In this document: piece by piece, positions 46,835-57,140 of the stretch
How positions within the stretch are numbered: position 1 is the stretch's first letter
Layout: each line of letters opens with the position of its first letter
Source: Blasia pusilla
Taxonomy: Eukaryota > Marchantiophyta > Marchantiopsida > Blasiales
Assembly: GCA_050084515.1 (NCBI GenBank)
Contig: CM114271.1
Location: 40,858,001-40,922,000 of the forward strand
DNA: 64,000 nt
Direction: 5' to 3'
The notes under the pieces: model-generated
What the model was told of the DNA's origin: nothing
The model's database searches: none
The model's input: only the letters and a program-made list of their open reading frames with translations
Program-made: the position numbers and the translations under genes

Positions 46835-49410
46835 TTGGGCGAGGCCCTGGTAAATCAGATGCTGGAAAAGGGTGCACAAATCAAAAAGAAGACTTGGACA
46901 AATAAGTTTATTTCCCAAGATGCTGCCGTCACAATCCTTTGCTGGTCGAAGATACATGCCGCGAAGAAGAGCGTTGCATTGGAGCTGGAGCGGAGGGAGA
47001 AAGTATCTGTGTCTAAGCGTGCAAAATTCATCCAAGGTGCAGTATCTACAGCTACGAAGTACACGGCAAGCAAGATGTACCGCTATATTGCCATTCTTAA
47101 CCCCAAACTTGGTCCGGGGTTTTACAAGGAGCTGAAGGTGATAATCAAGCGCCAATGGAAAAGGGATGAAGATCCGCAAGGTCCGATTCGGGAGAAAGTG
47201 TCTCTCGATCGCGTGCATCGATTTGCGTTGTCTAGAATAAGCAAATTTAGGAGAATCGGACTGATGAAAATCAGTCTCGAGGGCATAGAGGCCCAAAAGA
47301 GGGCGGCACACCATCGTTCGGGTGTCTCTGATTGTGTCCTCCCTCAGGCAGACCTTGACGAAGAAATCGAGGGGAAAAAGAGGGATCTCGCAAAGAAGAA
47401 GCGAGATCTTCAGGAGCAGGCGGCCGATGCAGTTTGACTAAGAGCTGCCCGACGTATGGTGTTCAGGTACTTCGTCCATTGTAAGAATGCAGGTGCATGG
47501 GGAAGAATACCGTAGCGTGCAAATTGTGGGCTTCTCCGCCTGATGGAGAGATATTCTCCATGTACGACACGAAGATGGCTCAGCGCATGTCCGATTGGGA
47601 GGTGAAAAATTTCCCGATTTGGCTGGACTTCAACGACCCTGAGGACATTACTGAGAAAGATTAACGCGTGCTTTATGATACAGTGGCCGCACGACGGGAC
47701 GACATCCCCAATTTTGTGCAGCCTGAAGACTTTTTCGAAGGAGATGCGGAAGAGCAAGCCCTCCGGACAGCGGAGTTGGCTTCCAAGGTCCACACAGCCA
47801 AAGACAAATCTACAGCGGGTCTCAAAGGCAAGGCGAGGGGAGCGAAGAATTCCAAGGCCGAGTCTTCCCAAAGAGAGGCTGAAGATTCAAGGCCAGAGCC
47901 GGAATCTTCCAGGCGAGCGGGGAGAGAGGGTCGGACCAGGTCCTCCGCAAAAAAAACCCCCCTAGAGTCTGAGGTCCTAGAGACCCCAACAAGCCGACCG
48001 CAAACTCGGGAGAAGCGGAAGCGAGAGGCGCCAGGGTTGTCCCAAGGAGAATACAGTCCATCATCCTTGGGAAGACATAGAGAAACAACGACCTGGACAA
48101 GCGTCCTCCTTCAATTCACGAATTTACTGGATGAGTTGAAAAGTTTCAGTTCTCAAGCGTCGACACCCGCCATTGATAAATTGACAACGTTGGGACGGAA
48201 GCTTCAACGAAACGGGCACGCTCCCTGGACGGTCAATGGAGTGGTCGAAGAGGTGGCGGTGGATCTATTGATCGCTGATTTGCCCTCGGGGTTGCGATTG
48301 TGGGACGAGAATCCGTCGGACGGAATCCTAGACTCGAATGTTCCCCTTTCTTATGACTAGATCGCGCTTCTGTTTTCCTTTGCAGACGCTTATCTGAGTG
48401 ACAGGGGCTGCTTCTTAGTTTTGACTGGAGGGAGCGAGGACGAGCTTTTCAACCTCTTGTGCGTCAAGAGGTTCGCTGAAGTGGAGGACGGCGCAATCGT
48501 GGATAATCAAGAACGAGTACCTACTCCGATCCACGACGAGTCAAATTCGGGTAAGGCTCTATTCCTGTCTCCAGATTATATTTCTCCGACGTGTTGTTTT
48601 TGTCCGTGAGCAACCCGTCGGAAGGCGACAAGTTGGTCATGGACAAAAACAACCCGTCGGACTGCGACAGGTTGCTCCAATGTTAGTATTATAAAGAAGT
48701 TCTCTAGGGTTAAGCAAAGTTCTTTGGTGACGTGTTGCACATTATGTCACCATACTGAGAGTAGACCAGTGGCCAAGTTGTTGACATTGTTTCCAACGTG
48801 CTTCTTTACAGATGGACCACTCCTATGTTTACTGCTTCGTTCGGCTTGAGCACAACTTCCAGGTGTTTAAGATCCAGGATCCTGTGGATCCATGCTCCGA
48901 TGGGTACAACTTAGATAGTTTATACGATTCCCTCCCGAGAATTTACATGCAAGACGGTACCCCACTACTTGGAGGAAGGGAAAAGTCGCCAGCCCTGATG
49001 CAAACGCTCATCGAGCTCTGCTCAAGGCCGGGTGACTTGGTGTTCGACTTAGTGGGCCTTTCAGGGGCGAGTATCAAAGGCGCCTGGCAGAGTGGCAGGA
49101 ACATTCTCTGCCTCGAGGGAAGGCAGGAACTATTTGACCTTTGCAAGGAGGCAAAGGCAGATTATGACAGGCTAGTTGGGGCGTACAACTCTCCCCCGAA
49201 GCCGAGAGCTCCGGTTCCAGACCCACCATTGGTAGTGACACCATCGTTACTTCCAACGATTCCGAAAATCGGGAGGGCAAGGCCGAAAGTAATTTTGCAA
49301 GAGCTCTCGGACGATGACGAGAGAGTTCAAAGAACTCAAGGACCCAGCTTGACTACAAAATTTGGAGTAGGGATTTATTTGATGATGAGGCAAAAGATTT
49401 CATAGAATAG
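46835..49410 (+). pseudogene. Class-beta amino-methyltransferase-like protein of B
   Basis: A basic N-terminal ORF (46835-47437) is followed by frames reading SMYDTKMAQRMSDWEVKNFP and WLDFNDPED (about 47560-47660), then 47668-48360: an acidic/basic Ser-rich linker and VDLLIADLPSGLRLWDENPS, placed like motif IV (DPPY in active enzymes). An in-frame TAG at 48358 precedes FSFADAYLSDRGCFLVLTGG. A GT donor near 48550 and AG at 48811 bound an intron with two palindromes. 48812-49405 gives GGREKSPALMQTLIELCSRP then GDLVFDLVGLSGASIKGAWQ, matching motifs X and I (DPFxGSG-like). Order IV-X-I is that of class-beta N6-adenine/N4-cytosine methyltransferases. DPPY has become DLPS, so this copy is inactive. 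The protein ends with an acidic DDEAKDFIE-type tail. Confidence 0.6.
48605..48685. repeat. Two palindromes in the methyltransferase intron
   Basis: Starts near 48609 (AACCCGTCGGAAGGCGACAA) and 48647 (CAACCCGTCGGACTGCGACA). Both are between the putative splice donor at 48550 and acceptor at 48811. Confidence 0.75.
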
Positions 49411-51276
49411 ATTAAATGTACAGTTTCGAGCTTCTTTCGGATGTAATAAAGGAGAAATTTTTTTCGAACGATGGTGGTGTTTCTAAAAGTTTGTTGAATA
49501 TCTTTTATGTCTTTTCGAATGTGATTGTCTATGTACTCCGCGGACTTCTGTTTTGCAACCCGTCGGATTTCCACGGCTTGCAACTTTTCACTTTTTGACC
49601 ACTGCACCTTTTTAACCACTTCAAGCAACCTGACGGATTCCGACAGGTTTCCTGATCGGACTCTTTCCCTGTTGGTCCAACTTAAGAGGCAGTCTGGCAA
49701 GCTTCTTCACTTTGGCACCTTCCCCTAGTATCATCAAACAAGGCGTAGGCTTCTTCTCTTCTCTCAGACGTGTTGGATTCCTACTACCTGTGGGATTACC
49801 ATCATGGTATTACCAAGGACGGAGCACATATTGATAATGGATGGGTGTCACATTGTAGAGCGTACAAGATATACTGCCGAGGAAGGCGGTGGGACTCAAA
49901 TCAGGTTACATGGGACCGTTATGGTGTACCTAGGGGGGGCCAAGGCTCTCGAATTCGCCAATATTTTTGATCCCGGTCTACAATCAGCCAGAGGAGCCAC
50001 TTGTATCCCAGGACATTCCTTTTGTACAGGAACCTAGGAGAGTTAGGAGTGAATTTGTAGATGACGAGGCTGAAGAAATCATAGACTAGGTCAAATGTAC
50101 ATTTCCGAGGTTCCTTCGGAGGTAATAAAGGACGAGATTTTTTCAACCGATAATGGTGTTTGTAAAAGTTTGTTGGAAATTTTATTTGGACTTGTGGATT
50201 GTGTTCTTTTAGCTACTCATAATTACAATTTTGCAACCCGTATGATTCTGACGAGTTGCAACATTAAGCTTTTTTCCCACTGCAACTTTTTAACCATTTC
50301 TAGGAAAGCTGTCGGATTCCGACAGGTTGGCTGCTTGAGTGATCGGACTCTTTCCCTGTGAGACCAACTTCTGACACATTGTGGAGGGCTTCTTAACTTT
50401 TGGCTCGTTCCCCTACATTGGTCAAACCAGTTGTAGGCTTCTTTTCTTGTCTAAGATGTGCAGGATTCCTACTACCTGTCGGATTGCCATTTCGGATTCC
50501 CAACCCGTTAGATTTTTGTGGGTGCAGGGTGGAAGGGAATCACTTCTCAAAATATTTCCTTTCTTATGGTGAGCTTGCTTGCAAGGGGTGCAAGCCATCT
50601 GATTCCGATGGGTTGCAAGAGTAGCAACCTGTAAAATTCCGATGGGTTGCAAGAGTTGCAAACTGTAAAATTCCGACGGGTTGGGAGGGGTGCAGCTTCT
50701 CGATTTCTCAGATTTAGGATCTGAATGAAGGGACATCAGTTCCTCTTTACTCCAGACAGCTAACAATCTTTTGGTTCAATTATCGTCTCATGTGTTCACA
50801 TTTCACAAAGTTGGTCTTGAGTAGACACCACTCATAACCAACAGAAAGTTGGTTATGAGGCAATTCAGGGGAGGCCATGATGCAGGCAACAATACCTGCA
50901 AAAAGAGAGGTTGGCATCATACCGATGCGCATCCGGGTGTTCCTCCAAAAAAATACCCATAGACATTGCTTATTGTAGACCGAGACAGGCAATGTTAAGA
51001 AACTTTGGCTCACATGGAGAGTGATGGAAAAATGTTTGTAGTGGTCTTATGATGTCTACTTTTTTTCGCCCCTTGGAAAAAGGAGGTTACTTTAGGCCCG
51101 AATGTGGACCACTACCTACTCTCTTCTAAAGATTTCATGAATTTGAAAGCAAACAAAAATTTCAAATATGTCAAAAAGTTTTGAAGAGAGGAGGCGGATT
51201 TGGCCCTTTTTTTTGAAGAGAGACTCTCCTCTCTTCCTCTCCTCTCTTACTCTCTCCTGCCAAAATACCGGGCCCT
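49411..51276 (+). repeat. Duplicated 3' end of B with palindromes
   Basis: The segment with the acidic protein end (DDEAEEIID), 'taataaagga' and palindromes occurs at 49375-49790 and again at 50060-51276, and a third time at 53195-54600. Palindromes start near 49553, 49624, 50230, 50300, 50590, 50625 and 50660. The piece 49800-49990 between the two copies has an unassigned frame (IMDGCHIVERTRYTAEEGGG). The last 200 bases carry a purine-rich/pyrimidine-rich run and end at the terminal repeat. Confidence 0.65.
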
Positions 51277-51291
51277 GGTGGATCAGGAGTG
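51277..51291 (+). repeat. Candidate 15-bp target-site duplication, right
   Basis: GGTGGATCAGGAGTG, partner of 31306-31320 with one mismatch. It restarts the gypsy coding sequence (VDQEWHSGDEQERSF) after B. Confidence 0.65.
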
Positions 51292-53091
51292 GCACTCAGG
51301 GGATGAGCAAGAGAGATCATTTTAACTCCTCAAGGACATATTGATGTCCACACCCATATTGAAGAGACCGATCAGGGGGCGTCCTTTCCAGTTGGATACC
51401 GATTAGAGCATGTTGGGGCTTGGAGTCGTGCTCACACAACATGACTATGATCGTAGAGAGTTCGTGGTAGCTTACGCTAGTCGCTCGAACAACGCTCTAG
51501 AGATGAAGTATAGCTCGTATGAGGGTGAGTGCTTGGCTGTGGTGTGGGCTATTGCACATTTCAGGTGTTATCTATTTGGAAACCCCTTTACCATCATTAT
51601 TGATCATCAGCCACTTGAGTGGTTGATGGAGTACGACAAGCTTACAGGGAAGCTTGCAAGGTGGGCTCTTTTGTTGTAGAAGTATGACTTCCAGGTGGTG
51701 CATAGACCTAGGATGCTCAACCAAGATGTAAATAGTTTGAGCCCTAACCCATACGCAATTCAGCGAGATCCGATTGGAGCTTGTTGGCATAGAGAGAGCA
51801 ATGAGGAGTTATTTCCAGGATGGCACGCGTCAGCCTATTTGGGCTTGTTGGCTAGGAGAGCCAGATTGCTGAGACTTTGATGGCAAGGTCTGATGGAGAG
51901 TCCTTAGATCCAGAGACCGGTGAGGAGATGACAGGTGGCCGATATATTCACGACAAGGGAGTAGTCTTGGAGTACCTGCGTACTAATAGCGTCGCGAGCA
52001 CAGTAGATGCTAGAGAGTGGGATCAAATCCTACAACGAACCACACGGTTCCAGTGGGAGGGGACACATGTGTTGCACATTTGGGAGGAGGGTAGAGTACG
52101 TGTAGTGCCTCATCATTCACAAAGAGCACGTTTGGTACGTCATGCCCACGAGGAGTTGGGTCACTTTGGAGTGAAGTGGAGGTATAACTTACTCTAAATA
52201 TAGTATTGGTGGTGAGGCATGTAGAATGACGTTCAGCTGTTTGTTGCCAAATGCATGGTGTGTGATCGGGTCTGAGTACCATTCAATGCTCCAACTCCAC
52301 AATTACATCCACTTCCAATCATGGGTTAAGGTTATAGATGGAGTTTGGATTTTGCAAGACCTTTGCATTTGACGGAGCGCCATAATCGTTATGTATTGGT
52401 GATGGTCGAGTACTTCTCAAAGTGGATAAAGTTGGTTGCATTTCCTGACAAAGCGAGTAAGGGAGTAGCGTTTGCCTTCCTGGATTGAGTGCTAAGTCAT
52501 TATGGCGCCTAGTAGAGGTGTTGATAGACCCAGGTAGAAATTTTGCGGGGAGTTTAAGGTCTTGTATGATCATGTGTTGATCGACCACTGCACCACTTCG
52601 CGAGATCATCCTCAAGCGGATGGACTAGCGGAGAGGGTTGTGCAGACTTTGAAGAGAGGATTGAGCAAGTATGGTTTGCAGAGAGATCACCTAGGAGATT
52701 GGGACCTCTAGTTGTCGTGGTTGGCGATGGGATACAAATTCAATACGCAAGCATCTTTAGCGTCTTTCTCACTAAACTTGCTACTTTATGGTCAAGAGCC
52801 AGATTTTACCTATGGCCATTTGTCGAGATGTTGGTCAGCTGTTGAATCTTGATGACCTTGATGTATGGATGCGAGCATGTTCTCAGAGGGCTGATTTTTT
52901 TGGAGATTGATTTCCATGGCGTTTGAGAACTTGGCGATTGTGCAGCATCGGGATACGTTGAGGTATGTGACTATTTGGGAAGGTGGTTATCGATCTACTA
53001 TCCGGAGGTTTCATTAGGGAGACTATGTCTACTTGCAGCAGACGACACCCACGACATTGAATGTGGTTGTAGGTGTGCGTGAGATTTTGCC
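51292..53091 (+). pseudogene. Gypsy RNase H and integrase of element A
   Basis: Continues the RT at 30810-31320. LLKDILMSTPILKRPI, then RNase H (VVAYASRSNNALEMKYSSYE, GECLAVVWAIAHFRCYLFGN, HQPLEWLM), spacer, integrase zinc-binding HAHEELGHFGVKWR (about 52140-52180), core remnants around 52490-52700 (TTSRDHPQADGLAERVVQTL) and a C-terminal part to VVVGVREILP at 53091. Stops at 51679, 52197 and elsewhere. The frame is interrupted at 53091 by the B-derived insertion and resumes at 54633. Confidence 0.8.
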
Positions 53092-54632
53092 CAAAATTTT
53101 TGATCCCCGTCTATAATCGGTCAGAGGAGCCACTTGTATCCCAAGATATTCCTTTTGTACAGGAACCTAGGAGAGTTAGGAGTAAATTTGTAGATGACGA
53201 GGCTGAAGAAATCATGGACTAGATCAAATGTACATTTCCGAGCTTCCGTCGGATGTAATAAAGGACACGAAGTTTTTGAACCATGATGGTTTTTGTAAAC
53301 TTATGCTCAATAGTTTTTCGTTCTAGTCGATTGTGTTGGTCTATCTACTCGAGGCTATTTACTTTGCAACCCGTCGGATTTCGACGGGTTGCAACTTGTC
53401 ACAATATTTTAAACCCCTTGCAGGCAACTTGTCGGATTCTGACAGGTTGGCTGCTTGAGTGATCCCACTCTTTTCTTGTTAGTCCAACTTTTCAGGAATT
53501 TTGGTAGGCTCCTTCACCTTTTCCTCGTTCCCCCATTGTCGTCATACCATTCTTCTCTAACACGATATTTCAGAGACGTGTTGGATTCCTACAACCTGTT
53601 GGATTCTCATGTCAAATTTCCAACCAGTCGGGATTCACATGGGTTGCAGGGTGGAATGGAATCACTTCTCAAGATCCTTCTTTTGTTGTGGTTTGCTTGC
53701 TTGCAAGGGGTACAACCCATCGGATTCCAACGGGTTGCAAGAGTTGCAACCTGTCGGATTCCAACGGGTTGGAAGGGTGCAACCTGTCGGATTCTGACAT
53801 TTAGGGTCTGAATGAAGGGACATGGATGCATCGGTTCCTCTTTACTCCTGATAGTTATCAACCTTTTGGTTCAAATTGTCCTCTCAGTCTCATCACATTT
53901 TCTTCTTGATGCATACATTTCTCAGTGGCTGAGAGAATGGTGAAACCAAGTTGTCAAAAACGCATAGCACTCCATGGTATACTTTATGCACCCCCATTCA
54001 TGAGCCAACATCATCCAATGCTATCATGAAAGTCTTTGGCTACCATCAGTGATGAGTGATTTGTTATGTTGTGGAAAACTCCCTATGGATGAGTATTGAT
54101 TGGATGGGATATTTAATGCAAGAAGAGTCAACAATCCATAATGTCAACCACATCTTCAAAGAAGTTAAACCTTGAAAGGCACAGAAGTCTATCGAGACCA
54201 TAGTAAGAGTCTTTATTTGAACCTTTCATTGAGATGAAATTGCTACTTCGGGTCAAATTATCTGCAATTGTCCTCCAACAATAATACCCCTTGGCCCTGC
54301 TTACTGTAGATCTGGCTTAGACAAGCAATGTGAAGAAAATTGGGCTTATGTGGAGAGAGATAGAAGGATGTTTGTAGTGGTCTTATGATGTTTACTTGTT
54401 CTTCCAAGCCTGGAAAAACAAGGTTACTTTAGGCCCGAATGTGGTTCACTTGCTACTCTCTTCTAAAGATTTCATGAATTTAAAAGCAAACAAAAATTTC
54501 AAAAATGTAAAAAAAAATTTGAATAGAGAAGGCGGATTTTGCCCTTTTTTTTTTAAGAGAGACTCTCCTCTCTTCCTCTCCTCTCTTACTCTCTTTTGCC
54601 AGAATACCAGCCCCCGCGCACTATCTTGAGAA
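53092..54632 (+). mobile_element. 1.5 kb truncated B copy in the gypsy gene
   Basis: Starts inside the methyltransferase-gene end (IFDPRL..., DDEAEEIMD) and ends with the B terminus 'ctctcttactctcttttgcc' as at 51240-51260. It is bracketed by TGCGTGAGATTTTGCC (53076-53091) and TGCGTGAGATTTTACC (54633-54648), a 16-bp repeat with one mismatch. The left terminal repeat is absent. It carries palindromes near 53363 (near-perfect), 53422, 53620, 53713, 53745 and 53777. Confidence 0.65.
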
Positions 54633-54930
54633 TGCGTGAGATTTTACCATCTTGTGTTCTCTTATTGAAGGGATGCGATGGTATGGTTTGGAATGACCAT
54701 GTGCATAATTGTGCGCCATGTCACTTTCCAAACATTAACGGTATAGTTGATCCAAGCTTAGCAGTAGTTCCTACAGGCTTACGATGTATGTTTTGTGGTT
54801 CCGCCCGTGGTGCAACCACTATGCTAGTCTGGGATGGATGTTCGAGAGGATGGCATATGGTATGTTTGACGCCACCTCTCACTAGGGTTCTTTAGGGACG
54901 ATGGACGTGTCCCAGATGTACATAGAGTAG
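54633..54930 (+). pseudogene. C-terminal PHD-type zinc finger of gypsy element A
   Basis: MREILPSCVLLLKGCDGMVW continues the peptide broken at 53091. Then come VHNCAPCHFPNINGIVDPSL and a C4HC3-like finger: LRCMFCGSARG, TMLVWDGCSRGWHMVCLTPP, and after one stop WTCPRC. Spacing fits a PHD finger (C-C, C-C-type pair with WDGC, H and C, final C-C). One ligand position reads W in WDGC where C is usual, so the finger may be damaged. Confidence 0.7.
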
Positions 54931-55089
54931 GTAGTTCTAGATTCTGACTTGTGTATGTGATATGGATGACAAGAAGGCGACTAACGATGGAGCCACATGA
55001 GCACCCAGCCATTTTGCTCTTAGCATCATAAAGATGTTTGTCATAGTAGATAGGGATAGATGACTACGTAGAGTTAGAGGGACCTAACC

Positions 55090-55222
55090 ACCAGCTAGGG
55101 AGCGACTAGAGATATTTTGGTAGTTCTCGCCTCTATGTTTGGGTGCCATCAATTAGCATGGGATCGTGTGTGTTTGTATGTGTGTTCGGTGACAGCGAAG
55201 TATGTTGTGTAGCGATGTGTAT
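55090..55222 (+). repeat. LTR-end fragment
   Basis: 'ttggtagttctcgcctctatgtttgggt' through 'atgtgcacaaca' repeats the last 130 bases of the LTR-like repeat at 55752-55881. It sits immediately before the next LTR-like start, giving an end-to-start junction. Confidence 0.55.
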
Positions 55223-55227
55223 GTGCA

Positions 55228-55881
55228 CAACAACTATCACATCTTTTAGGATAGATCCGTGAGATCTAGTGGAGCGCCTTCTCGAGTAGTGGAGGACACG
55301 TTGAAGAGGTCGAGGATGACCTTGTGAGCCCTAAGAAACCTGAGAGAGCATGTTTTCCCTTCGTTTCGGCCCATTTGGAGCTATATTGAGGAACTTATTA
55401 TTTTGGGTAATTACCATTTTTTAGTATATTATCAACTTTTTATTTTGGGAAGTGGCCCTTTACCTCCTACATTAGATCAAGAGCCAAGGAGGTGACTTGG
55501 GAGCATAGGTTACCATGGAGAGAGCTTGGGAGAGGGGAGGGGTATACCTCAAGGAGAGAGCTCTTGAGAGCTCATTCTCTCTTTGTTGAATCTCTTGGCA
55601 CAAGGCGGCGGAGCTATGGTCCTTTGCCTTCTGAGTGTAGCCGAAGCCTCTCATTAGAAGAGTGGGTTTGGTTTGACATTGAGAGAAACATGTGAGAGTG
55701 CACATATGTGAGAGCTATGGTGTTCTGAGAGAGATTTGACCTTATTTTATTGGAGATATTTTGGTACTTCTCGCCTCTATGTTTGGGTATCATGAGTTAG
55801 TATGGGATCGTGCGTGTTTGTGTGTGTGTGTTCAGTGACAACCATATATATATTGTGTAGCGATGTGTATGCGCACGACAA
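55228..55881 (+). repeat. 3' LTR-like repeat bounding the insertion
   Basis: Starts TATCACATCTTTTAGG and matches 22852-23375; ends GTATGCGCACGACA directly before the resumed hAT frame. Flanks of the whole insertion are GAGGA (left) and AGGCA (right): similar but not an exact duplication. Confidence 0.65.
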
Positions 55882-57140
55882 GGCAGAAGGTGAACCCCTA
55901 TATTCTATATGTTCATTTTAATTCTCATAAGACAAATCTTGTTGCTCTGTGTGTTGCAAAAATTGTTGATTGCAATTTGATATCTAATGAAGTACATTCT
56001 CAATACTGCAGTTAGTTACTTCATGAGGTCTTCCAAGAGGAAAACAATTCTCGCATCTTTGTAGTAAAAGTTAAATGACTTCCAACCAGTCATGAAGAGA
56101 TACCATAAAATACGACGGTTATCTTGATGGCAAGTTGTTTCCACATTGTGTGATTCTCTAGAATCGGCGTTGAGTTATTTCAAGGACACTTTTCCTTCAG
56201 AGGATGATGCGAATGCTGCTTATTTCTTTAACAAGGTAAGATCATTCGAAATGATATATCAGTTGTATTTTTTGGCTGATATTCTTTCCATGCTTGCAAA
56301 TATGAGCAAGATTTTTCAATACAAGTTTGTGGATATTAGCATTATAGGGAGTATTAAAAATTTTGAGATAGATGCTATCACTATGAATTTTGTGATGGAA
56401 ACACATTACTTAAATGAATCGACCTTCTCTAAAGATACATGTTATCACATTTTACCTGATTTTGGGCCTCCAAGTGGTTATCTTCAATGTTTACACTGTG
56501 CGGTAAGGATAAAAGGTTCCATAGTATAGAGATGTCCCGAGATTGCACAGGTAGGGACTTGGAGGCTGCCTTATTCTTTCAAAAACAATTTGCAAAAAGT
56601 GTCCGTTGAGCTTTACAGGAACGATCTCGAGATAACCACCTCGTTGGTGCAATGAAAATTCTAAATCCCTTGCACATGCCTTGTAGACAGGTGGTAGTGA
56701 ATAGTTGGGGTTGTAAAGATCTAGATAATTTTTGTGGTTATTTTGGAGCTCAATTACTTCTTAGGGTTCAGTTAAAACTTATTGTGATTAATACTCCTCT
56801 TGTGAAACAAGAGTTTCAGTCTTTAAAATTGATGGCTACCACAAAATGGAAGGATCGCAACTTCAGAGATGTAGAGGCTATGTTAAGCCGGAGTCCCTCT
56901 TTGCAATGTAAATTTTCCAACTTTTTGATTTTAACAAATATTGCTAGAGTCCAATGTGTGAGTACTACCATTTGCGAGAGAGCATTCTCCATCCAGAATA
57001 TGATCAAGAGCAAATCTTGCAATAGGTTATCGACTAAATACTTAGATGTTGTTTTGAGGATTGCCTTAGAAGAACCTTCCTTTGATAATAAAGACTTTTT
57101 GTCTGAGTCTATGGTGTTGTGGAAAAATATTTGTCTCTAG
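55882..57140 (+). pseudogene. hAT-type transposase, 3' half
   Basis: Begins QKVNPYILYVHFNSHKTNLV, the expected follow-on to SQIGVASQMR at 22851. A 56146-56529 frame (ESALSYFKDTFPSEDDANAA, FLADILSMLANMSKIFQYK) and a 56652-57140 frame give the C-terminal dimerisation region (NIARVQCVSTTICERAFSIQ, MIKSKSCNRLSTKYLDVVLR). Stops lie between 55980 and 56145 and near 56527. hAT transposases of this group are 600-800 residues, and the two halves together cover that length. Confidence 0.75.

Larger units (their letters stand above)
31321..51276. mobile_element. Transposon B with methyltransferase half
   Basis: The element is 19,956 bp including a nested LTR element (36646-46520), so about 10 kb by itself. 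Left terminus: CGGTAAGAGGAGAGGAAGAG; the reverse complement of the right terminus (51220-51276) contains GGTATTTTGGCAGGAG then AGTAAGAGAGGAGAGGAAGA, an imperfect terminal inverted repeat. Contents: DDE/SWIM transposase-like gene (leftward), palindrome array and divergent TATA promoters, coiled-coil gene (rightward, cut by C), methyltransferase-like gene (rightward), then duplicated 3' UTR. It is flanked by a 15-bp duplication in gypsy coding sequence. All genes are broken. Superfamily assignment is uncertain: Mutator-like domains, but the duplication is longer than the usual 8-11 bp. Confidence 0.6.

Noticed and set aside
46715-47314. 199-residue minus-strand ORF
   Set aside because: Antisense shadow of the basic N-terminal ORF of the methyltransferase-side gene.
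31321-51276. B as a LINE (long target duplications, one 5'-truncated copy)
   Set aside because: No reverse transcriptase belongs to B, no poly(A) or simple 3' tail, and both ends carry related inverted sequences. Not fully excluded for the 1.5 kb copy.
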